NCBI RefSeq assembly: GCF_039542035.1
Contig: NZ_BAABHJ010000041.1
Coordinates: 62,001-126,000 of the forward strand
Source: Actinoallomurus liliacearum
GTDB taxonomy: Bacteria; Actinomycetota; Actinomycetes; Streptosporangiales; Streptosporangiaceae
Direction of reading: 5' to 3'
Length of the DNA: 64,000 bases
The position numbers and the translations under genes were made by a program. The number at the start of each line of letters is the position of its first letter. Positions within the stretch are counted from its first letter, which is position 1. Shown here piece by piece: positions 25,871 through 33,552 of the stretch. The notes below the pieces were generated by a model. That model saw only the letters and a list, made by a program, of their open reading frames with translations, was not told where the DNA came from and ran no database searches.

Positions 25871-28015
25871 GTGCCGCAGCTCGCGTTCGCCACCAGCTTC
25901 CTCGAGGAGTACGAGCGCCTGGAAAAGCCGGTTCGGCAGGGTGTCCGCGACGCGATGGAGAAGTTCCAACAGCTGAGCGTCGCCGAGCTGTACGCCGACA
26001 AGGGCCTGCACCTGGAGCCGGTGTCCAAGGCGCGCGACTCGCGCATGCGCAGCATCCGGATCACCGGGTTCTGGCGGGGCGTGGTGCTCGCCCCGGACGA
26101 CGGGAGCGAGACGTTCCTGCTGCTGCGGGTCATGAAGCACGACGCCGCGTACGAGTGGGCGATGAAGCGGGTCGCCACGGTCAACGCCGCCACCGGCGGA
26201 CTGGAACTGCGCAACGTCGCGGCCATCGAAGAGCTGACCCCGATACTCCAGCACGCGGCCGAGACGGCACCCTCGTTGTTGTTCGAGGAGCACTCCGACG
26301 CGGTGCTACGCCGCCTCGGCATCGACGACGGGGTGCTGCCAGCCGTACGCACGATCACCGGCAAGCCGCAGTTGCAGGCGTTCGCCACGCTGTTCCCCGA
26401 GGACCAGTTCGAGGTGCTGTTCTTCCTCGCGGAGGGCAACAGCCCGGACGAGGTCTGGCGTGAGGTCGTGTCCGTACGGCGCCCGGCCACCGAGGCGGCC
26501 CCGACCGAACCGGCCGACCTGGCCACCGCGATCGCCAACACCCGCGACCGCATCGCGCTCGTCTCCGGCCCGAAAGAGCTGGAGGACATCCTCACCAAGC
26601 CGTTCAGCGCCTGGCGGATCTTCCTGCACCCAGCGCAGCGCCGGGTGGCCTACCGATCGGCGTACAGCGGACCGGCGCAGGTCTCCGGCGGGCCCGGCAC
26701 CGGCAAGACCGTCGTCGCCCTGCACCGCGTGAAACACCTGCTGGAGAAGAACGACGACACCCGAATTCTCCTGACGACGTTCACCAACGCGCTGGCCGAC
26801 TCCCTGCGGGAGAACCTCGCCCTGCTCGTCGACGACCCGGCGCTGCTCGAACGCGTCGACATCACCACCGTGAACGCCGTCGCCCACCAGGTCGTCGCCG
26901 AGCACGGCACCGTACCGTTCCTGGTGCCCGACGCGGACGCGGACGCCCGCCAGCGCTGGCAGCGGATCGTACGCCGCCTCGACCTGCCGTGGAGCGAGCA
27001 CTTCCTGGCGCTGGAGTACCGGCACGTCGTCCTCGCCCAGGGGATCGGCTCGATCGAGGAGTACCTCCGCGCGTCACGGGCCGGCCGCGGCGCCTCGCTC
27101 CAGGCCGCGCAGCGCGAACAGGTCTGGCGGGCTATCGAGGAGTTCACCCACCGGCTCGGCACTGAGGGGAAACGCACGTATCTGCAGCTGTGCGCGGACG
27201 CCGCCGACCTGCTGAAGACCGCCGTCCCGCGCTATGACCACGTCGTCGTCGACGAGGCACAGGACCTCCACCCGGCACAGTGGCGCGTGCTGCGCGGCGT
27301 CGTCGCCGAGGGACCGGACGACCTGTTCATCGCCGGTGACCCGCACCAGCGGATCTACGACACCCGCGTGTCCCTGCGCTCCCTCGGAATCAGCGTCGTC
27401 GGCCGATCGAGCCGGCTGAAGATCAACTATCGGAGCACCCAGGAGATCCTCGCCTGGTCGTCCGGCATCATGACCGGCGAGCAGGTCAATGACCTGGACG
27501 GCGGCTCCGACACCCTCGCCGGATACCGATCCGCGCTGCACGGCGGCCGCCCGACCGTCACTCCCGCTGCGAGCCAGGCGGCCGAGCTCGACGCCCTGGT
27601 CACCAAGGTCCGCTCCTGGGTGGACGACGGCGTCGCGCCTTCCGAGATCGCCATCGCGACGCGCTTCCACCAGTTCGGGGCACGTGCCAAGGACCGCCTG
27701 GCCGACGCCGGCATTCCCGCGGTCGCCCTTAAGGACGGCCCGGACCCCTCCGACGAGGGCGTGCGTATCGCGACCATGCACGCAATGAAGGGCCTGGAGT
27801 TCCGCTGCGTCGCCACCATCGGCGTCAACGAGCGCGCCTTCCCGTTCGAGCCCGCCGTCACCCCGGCCGACGTCGACCGGATGCAGCACGAGGTCGACAT
27901 GCTCGCCGAACGCTCGCTCCTCTTCGTCGCCTGCACCCGCGCCCGAGATGACCTGTACGTCTCCTGGCACGGTAAGCCGAGCGCCTTCCTCCCGGTCGCG
28001 ACGCGGTCGGACTGA
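25871..28015 (+). CDS. UvrD-like SF1 helicase with RelE-like N-terminal domain
   Basis: 714 residues, GTG start after GGGGGGATCA. Residues 1-110 resemble a ParE/RelE toxin fold (FLEEYERLEKPVRQGVRDAM, LHLEPV, RSIRITGFWRGVVL, FLLLRVMKHDAAYEWA). The SF1A core follows: Walker A GGPGTGKT (273-280), motif II VVDEAQDLHPAQW, motif III AGDPHQRIYD, motif IV KINYRSTQEIL, motif V TMHAMKGLEFR and motif VI VACTRARDDLYV. The 60-base spacer to the GmrSD gene suggests co-transcription. The helicase would translocate on single-stranded DNA. The RelE-like part may be a nucleic-acid clamp rather than a free toxin. Confidence 0.88.
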   Translation: MPQLAFATSFLEEYERLEKPVRQGVRDAMEKFQQLSVAELYADKGLHLEPVSKARDSRMRSIRITGFWRGVVLAPDDGSETFLLLRVMKHDAAYEWAMKRVATVNAATGGLELRNVAAIEELTPILQHAAETAPSLLFEEHSDAVLRRLGIDDGVLPAVRTITGKPQLQAFATLFPEDQFEVLFFLAEGNSPDEVWREVVSVRRPATEAAPTEPADLATAIANTRDRIALVSGPKELEDILTKPFSAWRIFLHPAQRRVAYRSAYSGPAQVSGGPGTGKTVVALHRVKHLLEKNDDTRILLTTFTNALADSLRENLALLVDDPALLERVDITTVNAVAHQVVAEHGTVPFLVPDADADARQRWQRIVRRLDLPWSEHFLALEYRHVVLAQGIGSIEEYLRASRAGRGASLQAAQREQVWRAIEEFTHRLGTEGKRTYLQLCADAADLLKTAVPRYDHVVVDEAQDLHPAQWRVLRGVVAEGPDDLFIAGDPHQRIYDTRVSLRSLGISVVGRSSRLKINYRSTQEILAWSSGIMTGEQVNDLDGGSDTLAGYRSALHGGRPTVTPAASQAAELDALVTKVRSWVDDGVAPSEIAIATRFHQFGARAKDRLADAGIPAVALKDGPDPSDEGVRIATMHAMKGLEFRCVATIGVNERAFPFEPAVTPADVDRMQHEVDMLAERSLLFVACTRARDDLYVSWHGKPSAFLPVATRSD

Positions 28016-28076
28016 CCCCGCCGATCGTCCCGCACCTCACCGCAGCTCGCACCAACCCACGGTTCTGAAAGGGATA

Positions 28077-29936
28077 GTGATCTTGGGCTTCCAGACCCCC
28101 CTCCACGCGCTGGCCAAGTACCTGGAGTGGACGACGAGCGGCTCCATCCAGCTCCCCGACTTCCAGCGCGGCTACAAATGGGACGACGAGCGCATCCGTC
28201 AGCTCCTCGTCACGATCCTTCGCGGGCATCCGCTCGGCGTCGTCATGATGTTGGAGACGGGCAACGACCAGATCCGCTTCGCGCCGCGCGCCATCGAAGG
28301 AGTCGTTCTCCCCGACGGCACGGAGCCCAACCTGCTGCTTCTCGACGGTCAGCAGCGGCTCACGTCCCTCACACAGGCGCTGACCGGTGACGGCGTCGTC
28401 CACACGAAGGACAGCCGCGGCAAGCTCATGGACCGCCGCTACTACATCCACATGAAGACCGCGCTGCTCGGCGAGGACCGGATGGACGAGGCGGTCATCG
28501 CCATTCCTGGCGATGGCGTGCTGCGACGCAACTTCGGCAAGGACATCGTGCGCGACCTGTCCACCCCCGAACGCGAGCGCGCCGAGGGATACTTCCCGGC
28601 TCGCCTTCTCTTCGCGGGGGCGGAGACCGTCAACTGGCTGTTCGCCTGCGAGGACAAGGAGCAGGCCAGTACGTTCCACGCCAAGGTCATCGAGCCCTGC
28701 CTGAAGTACACCATCCCTGCCATCGAGCTCGACAAGACGACCACCAAGGCGGCCGTCGCCACCGTCTTCGAGAAGGTGAACACGGGAGGCCTGTCGCTCA
28801 ACGTGTTCGAACTCCTCACCGCGACCTTCGCCGGTGACAAGAAGTACTACGACACCCACAGGACCGACTTCCGGCTCAACGACGACTGGAAGGCCACGCA
28901 ACAGGCCTTCGCCCCGTACCCCGTCCTGTCCTCGGTGGAGAACACCGACTTCCTCCAGGCCGTGAGCCTCCTCACGACCCTCAAGCGGGCCAAGGAGGAC
29001 ACCTCCGACCGGCCGCCCGCCGTCTCCGCCCGGAAGGAGGACCTGCTCAAGCTCAGCCTCGACGACTACCTGGAGTGGGTCCAGCCCGTCCGCGACGCTT
29101 TCATCTGGACCGCGACCTTCCTCGCCGACCATCACATCTTCGAGACCAAGTTCATTCCGTACCCGAAGCAACTCGTCCCACTCGCGGCTATCAAGGTCGG
29201 TCTCGGCGATGATGCCGACCTGCACGGCGTACGCGCCAAGCTGGCCCAGTGGTTCTGGTGCGGCATCCTCGGCGAGCTCTACGGCTCGGCGATCGAAACC
29301 CGATTCGTGCGGGATATCGAGTCCGTGCCCGACTGGGCTCGTGGCAAGGAGACGCCGGTGCCCCGGACCGTCGCGGACTGCACCTTCGCGGCCTCCCGCC
29401 TGCTGTCACTACGGACCAGGAACGCGGCCGCGTACAAGGGCATCTACGCGCTGATCCTGTCCCAGGGTGCCAAGGACTGGATGTACGACAAGGCGCTCGA
29501 CAAGGTGCAATACGTGGATCTCGAAGTGGACATCCACCACATCTTCCCGTCGAAGTGGTGCATCGACCACGGCATCGATCCGGCGCTACGGGAGAGCATC
29601 GTCAATAAGACCCCGCTCTCAGCGAAGACGAACCGCGCCATCGGAGGCGTGGCGCCGTCCACTTACCTGCCGAAGATCGAAAAACAGGCCGACATCGATT
29701 CAGGGCAGTTGGACGCCGTTGTCGCCACGCACCTGGCGGATGCCGCAGAGCTCCGAGCCGATGACTTCAACGCCTTCTTCGACCAGCGCCTGGGAAGGAT
29801 CATCTCCCTCATCGAGCATGCCACGGGAAAGCCGGTTCAGAACGACATGACCGATGCCGAGCGAGAGGAGGGCCCGGAGATGTTCGATCCGGAGGACATC
29901 GCCGTGAGGCCCGATCCGGACGAGGCTGAGGTCTGA
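28077..29936 (+). CDS. GmrSD-like enzyme: DUF262 plus DUF1524 HNH
   Basis: 619 residues from GTG 28077, chosen because AAAGGGA lies just upstream. The N-terminal DUF262 (GmrS) domain has IQLPDFQRGYKWDDERI and the signature LLDGQQRLTSL (D90), a ParB-like NTP-binding site. The C-terminal DUF1524 (GmrD) domain has DIHHIFPSKWC (from 485) and NKTPLSAKTNRAIGG, an HNH nuclease. GmrSD enzymes cut DNA with glucosylated hydroxymethylcytosine and use NTPs. Here both halves are in one chain, as in BrxU and similar type IV enzymes. It follows the RelE-UvrD gene closely, so the two may act as a unit. Confidence 0.9.
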   Translation: MILGFQTPLHALAKYLEWTTSGSIQLPDFQRGYKWDDERIRQLLVTILRGHPLGVVMMLETGNDQIRFAPRAIEGVVLPDGTEPNLLLLDGQQRLTSLTQALTGDGVVHTKDSRGKLMDRRYYIHMKTALLGEDRMDEAVIAIPGDGVLRRNFGKDIVRDLSTPERERAEGYFPARLLFAGAETVNWLFACEDKEQASTFHAKVIEPCLKYTIPAIELDKTTTKAAVATVFEKVNTGGLSLNVFELLTATFAGDKKYYDTHRTDFRLNDDWKATQQAFAPYPVLSSVENTDFLQAVSLLTTLKRAKEDTSDRPPAVSARKEDLLKLSLDDYLEWVQPVRDAFIWTATFLADHHIFETKFIPYPKQLVPLAAIKVGLGDDADLHGVRAKLAQWFWCGILGELYGSAIETRFVRDIESVPDWARGKETPVPRTVADCTFAASRLLSLRTRNAAAYKGIYALILSQGAKDWMYDKALDKVQYVDLEVDIHHIFPSKWCIDHGIDPALRESIVNKTPLSAKTNRAIGGVAPSTYLPKIEKQADIDSGQLDAVVATHLADAAELRADDFNAFFDQRLGRIISLIEHATGKPVQNDMTDAEREEGPEMFDPEDIAVRPDPDEAEV

Positions 29937-29965
29937 CAGCCGGGGGAGGTGGGGACGCCGGTCAT

Positions 29966-29984
29966 CGCGGATCACGATTCCGCG
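29966..29984. terminator. Small hairpin after the GmrSD gene
   Basis: CGCGGA and TCCGCG form a six-pair stem with a seven-base loop, 30 bases downstream of the GmrSD stop and between it and a convergent relic. There is no T run, so the call is weak. Confidence 0.25.
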
Positions 29985-30009
29985 GCGGGCCGCCGTCCTG
30001 CTGGGTTCA

Positions 30010-30510
30010 GCCGTCATCGCTCCCGGTCAGCCACTGATCGTGACGCTCCTTCACCGTACGCGTCAGCAAGGTGATGAGCTCGTGGCGGGTCCGCCCGTAG
30101 GTCTTCACCCGGTAGCAGTTGGGGCATAGCGCGATCATCTGCTCAGGATGGTCACGGCCCCCGTCGGCGAGGCCCACGATTGATCGACCTCCATAAGTGG
30201 CCGGTTCTGATCGTCGAGGTCCGGAGCCAGGCGGCCACATCCGGGTTTCTCGCACCGGCCATCGCTGCGGAGCAAGACCGCGCGACGGGCTGTGGCCAGC
30301 CGGAGCCCGTCACGACGCGTACGATCGCGTCGTCGGCCGTGCGTCTCGGACTCGCGGCGGGCGACCAACTCGCACAGGCGGGCGTACGCCGCTTCGCGAT
30401 CTTCCGACGCACCGCCGTCCTCATCCAGCCCCGCCATGCTCGTGTGCTCGGCGACATCCTCGTCGTACAGGCCGACCGCCGGGACTGCTGTCGTGGTGCG
30501 CCGGGCATCG
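30010..30510 (-). pseudogene. Truncated, frameshifted copy of the sulfur-binding-domain HNH gene
   Basis: Read on the minus strand, this segment matches the C-terminal 40 percent of the intact enzyme at 38382-39650: LYDEDV, YARLCELVARRE, ARRAVLLRSDGRCE, PLMEVD, then in another frame GGRDHPEQMIALCPNC and HDQWLTGSDDG. At the HNH centre the intact EVDHIEQL has become EVDQS with a small deletion and a frame change, so the first catalytic His is lost. The N-terminal head and most of the sulfur-binding domain are missing. It is a dead paralogue, probably from an older duplication or an independently acquired relative. Confidence 0.8.
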
Positions 30511-30630
30511 TGGGCGGGAATGGGTCTCGCTTAAGTCAACTCGCCTCGAACGGACTCCGCCAGGCTAGACGTGGAGAGCAGAGCGAGGGGCGACCCTCCA
30601 TACGGTCTACCCGTGTGGTTTCTGACAATG

Positions 30631-31899
30631 TCAACTGCTGTTAACGATCGTCACCCTGATCGCCACCTCGTCATTGAACCTAATCCCGATAGCCTGGCCG
30701 CCGCCCTCGACCTCTTCATTGTTGACGAGCATCGGGGGTGCCAACAAGCCTGTGGTTCTCCTCCATGCTTCCCGACCTTCAACATCGTCACTCAAGGAGC
30801 TGCCGACATTGCATTCGTCGCATTTTCCGCATGCCTCGCAATCGGCCGCGAGCTGCTCCTCGCGGCTAAGGAACAGATGTTCAATGAACGCATAAGCGTA
30901 CGTGCGTGCCTGGAAGGGATTATCGCGCGTCGGGATTTTATCGTCCGGATGCGCCACTTTCAGCACTGCCGTGAACCCTGATGCGTCCCTCAATAGGACC
31001 GCATCATGGGCTACATCGAGATCGCATCCATACAGATCACCCTCGAAGATCTCATCTACGACACCTTTGTTGATACTAAGGAAGTCAAAGAGCATGCGGC
31101 TGATGAAACCTGGAGAAGCCACGCCCTCAGGGGAAGCCGAACGCCATTCCTCCAGTGTCATCTCCAGCGGCTCCCACCAGCGGTAAGGATGTAGTCTCGA
31201 CAAGTAGATTCGGCCGTCAGTCACACGCGACGCCATCTCGTCGTCGACGAGATCGGGAAACCCGAGAGGAAAGTGGGAGAGTTCCATCGTGACGCCGCGC
31301 CAATCACCATCGTTGTCGCGACGCTCAAGTCCATCGAGGTACTCCCAAGGTGGCATATCGTCCCACGTCCCACGGCCCCATTCGATGGACGAGTGAAGGA
31401 CGAACTCTTCCGCCATGGTGCGCGGCCACGGCCGCCCACCACGACCGATCCGGATCGCCATCTCCCTATAGGTTTCGGCAAGCCTATTTAGCCATGCGCG
31501 GTTCCCGTAGACTCGGAACAGCACCGCTTGAGGGAGCCGCTCCGTCATGCCGGAAGTGTCCGACCAGTCTTGCCCGTCGAGATCTTGCAGCGAATCACTG
31601 GTAACGGCGAGTTGTGCTGCCATGGCGGGCGTCAGAGCACTCCCTTCCATCCCGAAGCATGCGTTGAGCCTCCGCACGTGCTCGGCTACCTCAACTTCCT
31701 CCCGTGTCTTCCCCTGCATTTTGCGCCTAGCGGTCTTTAGCACCCTTTCGACAGCTGCCCGGGTCTTGGCCGATACCGACGAGGGATCCTCCTCGGCTCT
31801 CCGCCAGGTCGCAACCGAGATGCGCGCAGCCCTGGCCGCGTCCACCTGCGTCAACCCAGCCGCCTCTCGGGCCGTCTTCACATCCAGTCCGTCAACCAT
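30631..31899 (-). CDS. HTH protein with C-terminal cysteine cluster, unknown function
   Basis: 422 residues, ATG start. Residues 5-60 are an XRE-like helix-turn-helix (VKTAREAAGLTQVDAARAA, SVATWRRAEED). The middle is unrecognised and rich in Trp and acidic residues (EWGRGTWDDMPPWEYLD). Near residue 360 is the cluster CEACGKCDEC, a likely metal site. The flanks are decayed genes on both sides (HNH relic, GmrS relic), so this is the only intact gene of the 2.4-kb stretch. Repeated TGA-rich decamers just upstream may be its own operator. It could be a regulator or a modular defence protein with built-in DNA binding. Confidence 0.75.
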   Translation of the reverse strand: MVDGLDVKTAREAAGLTQVDAARAARISVATWRRAEEDPSSVSAKTRAAVERVLKTARRKMQGKTREEVEVAEHVRRLNACFGMEGSALTPAMAAQLAVTSDSLQDLDGQDWSDTSGMTERLPQAVLFRVYGNRAWLNRLAETYREMAIRIGRGGRPWPRTMAEEFVLHSSIEWGRGTWDDMPPWEYLDGLERRDNDGDWRGVTMELSHFPLGFPDLVDDEMASRVTDGRIYLSRLHPYRWWEPLEMTLEEWRSASPEGVASPGFISRMLFDFLSINKGVVDEIFEGDLYGCDLDVAHDAVLLRDASGFTAVLKVAHPDDKIPTRDNPFQARTYAYAFIEHLFLSREEQLAADCEACGKCDECNVGSSLSDDVEGREAWRRTTGLLAPPMLVNNEEVEGGGQAIGIRFNDEVAIRVTIVNSS

Positions 31900-31920
31900 G
31901 AGGACTCCACTCGAGTGTTG

Positions 31921-31959
31921 TGAGCGCTTGTTGACTGCTCAGAGCTTAGTGAGTGCTCA
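31921..31959. promoter_or_regulatory. Candidate operator: three related decamers upstream of the HTH gene
   Basis: TGAGCGCTTG (31921), TGACTGCTCA (31932) and TGAGTGCTCA (31950) are similar, and the last is a near-palindrome of the form TGAG-N2-CTCA. They lie 22-60 bases upstream of the start of the divergently read HTH gene, where its promoter should be. Autoregulation is a natural guess. Confidence 0.4.
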
Positions 31960-32068
31960 ATCTACCCTCGGTCCATCAAAAGGACAACCGGTTGACGACA
32001 GCGCGCAGGCCAACTAGCACGGCTTGGAGCACAGAGTCGGCCACAGCTCGAGCGCGGGGAGAACCAGG

Positions 32069-32312
32069 TCAGCGCATGTTCGACGCTGGATACCAAGTTG
32101 GTGGCAGGAACAGATCAACCTGCTCCGCGACCAGCTGAGCGGCGTCGGACAGAACCTGCAGTGTCGTCAGGCGCTGCTGCCCATCGATCACATGGCGTAC
32201 GGGATGTGGGCGACCGTGAACTGTTGTTCGAGCACGAAGGCGCCGAGGAAATGGCGAGCAACGGGCCGCTGAAGATGTCCGTCGGAGTGAAGGTGTCCGC
32301 CTTTATGATCAG
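32069..32312 (-). pseudogene. Relic of a DUF262 (GmrS-type) gene
   Basis: The minus strand encodes recognisable DUF262 pieces: KADTFTPTDIFSG (family N-terminus), RHFLGAFVLEQQ, then after a frame change RPHPVRHVIDGQQRLTTLQ and VLSDAAQLVAEQVDLF, ending at a stop. The stretch between IFSG and RHFLGA that normally carries the QRPYVW segment is deleted, and the whole C-terminal half is gone. The IDGQQRLTTL signature makes the assignment firm even though the gene is dead. It is a different branch from the intact GmrSD at 28077. Confidence 0.75.
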
Positions 32313-32364
32313 CTGTTTTCTCCTATTGCGTAGATCCCCACGTTTCGGGGCCGTGACGCGAAGG

Positions 32365-33552
32365 TCATGAGAATTCAGAAAGCTGGGCCGCGAGACCGTG
32401 GAGGCTGGCATTGGCGGCCATGGAGCGAAGGGTCGGTAGGTCGATCGGCACTAGCTGAAGCTGGCGCGTGAGGCGCGACAGGAGGGCCTCGACGTCGGGC
32501 GCGCTGACGCGCGACCGCTGAGCGAGGAAGGCGTCCATGCGCTTCAGCAGCACATCGGTCCGGAGCTTCTCGTCGGGGCACCAGACGTGAATCAGGTCGC
32601 TGCCGAGCACGATGAATGAGCCCACCTTGAACGCCGACAGGCCGTTCTCCCCGCCTGCCCGGCCGAACGCCTTGGCGGGAAGAACCACCTGCCAGGTTCC
32701 ATCCGCGCGGCGCTTCGGTTCGAACTCGCCCAGGCCCCTCTTCGCTAGCCACTTTCGGGCGTAGGAGAGGTTCAGGCCGCCGTCGCTCGCGTTCTCCTCC
32801 AGTTCCAGCAGCGACGCGACCTCGGGTGTGCCCGCGTACAGCGAGGTGATCTCGGCGTCGTCCTCCTCGCCGATCTGCGTGTAGGCGACGTAGCGGTCGC
32901 GTTCCGGTCCGAGGGTGCGGACGATGTACGCCGGCAGGAAGACCTGCTCGGCGTGCAACATCCGCAGGTCCTCGACGCGCCCGGGGAGGTTGTAGTGGTC
33001 GCGGTTCGGATCGCGGGCGAGGTCGGTGAGGGCCTTCGGCTCGAAGGACCCGAAACTCGACACCAACGTGAACCGGTCATGATGGTCGGCGGGGGACAGG
33101 AGGGTGACGCGGCCGGAGCCGTAGTACCGGCGGCTGAGCGGCCGGGAGCCGAAGCCGCCGAAGTACAGGACGCGCCGGTCCCGCTCCACCCTCTCGTACC
33201 GCTTGTCGTCGCGGACCGATTGGTACCCAAGCTCGGTCAACGACAGCATGCCGCCGGCCTCCCGCACGTGGCCGATCGCGGTGAGGAAGCGGATCGCACG
33301 GTCCACGAGGTTCGGGTCGAGGAAGAAGAAGTCGGCCAGCTCCGCGACGGACCGCAGGCGGCCCTCGGCAATGCCGTGTTCGAGAAAACGGTCGATCAGC
33401 GCGTACGGACGGCCCTCGGTGACCGTCGCCTCGACCTCAACGCGGTACACAGGGAGCAGCAGCCGCATGATGCGGGTCGGCGTCCGGCCCAACGCGAACG
33501 CGACGTGTTCCAGGGCGCGGGCTTCTCCGTACCGGATCAAGCGATCGTTCAT
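32365..33552 (-). CDS. Winged-helix-containing protein, third gene of the pseudokinase/helicase operon
   Basis: 395 residues; ATG overlaps the stop of the helicase gene (ATGA). Residues about 60-110 look like a winged helix (VAELADFFFLDPNLVDRAI then IGHVREAGGMLSLTELG). The rest is alpha/beta, with SRPLSRRYYGSGRVTLL and FLPAYIVRT segments, and no catalytic motif I recognise. The strict coupling to the helicase argues for a common complex. It may provide DNA or RNA binding, or be the effector; no nuclease motif (HKD, PD-ExK, HNH) is visible. Confidence 0.8.
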   Translation of the reverse strand: MNDRLIRYGEARALEHVAFALGRTPTRIMRLLLPVYRVEVEATVTEGRPYALIDRFLEHGIAEGRLRSVAELADFFFLDPNLVDRAIRFLTAIGHVREAGGMLSLTELGYQSVRDDKRYERVERDRRVLYFGGFGSRPLSRRYYGSGRVTLLSPADHHDRFTLVSSFGSFEPKALTDLARDPNRDHYNLPGRVEDLRMLHAEQVFLPAYIVRTLGPERDRYVAYTQIGEEDDAEITSLYAGTPEVASLLELEENASDGGLNLSYARKWLAKRGLGEFEPKRRADGTWQVVLPAKAFGRAGGENGLSAFKVGSFIVLGSDLIHVWCPDEKLRTDVLLKRMDAFLAQRSRVSAPDVEALLSRLTRQLQLVPIDLPTLRSMAANASLHGLAAQLSEFS

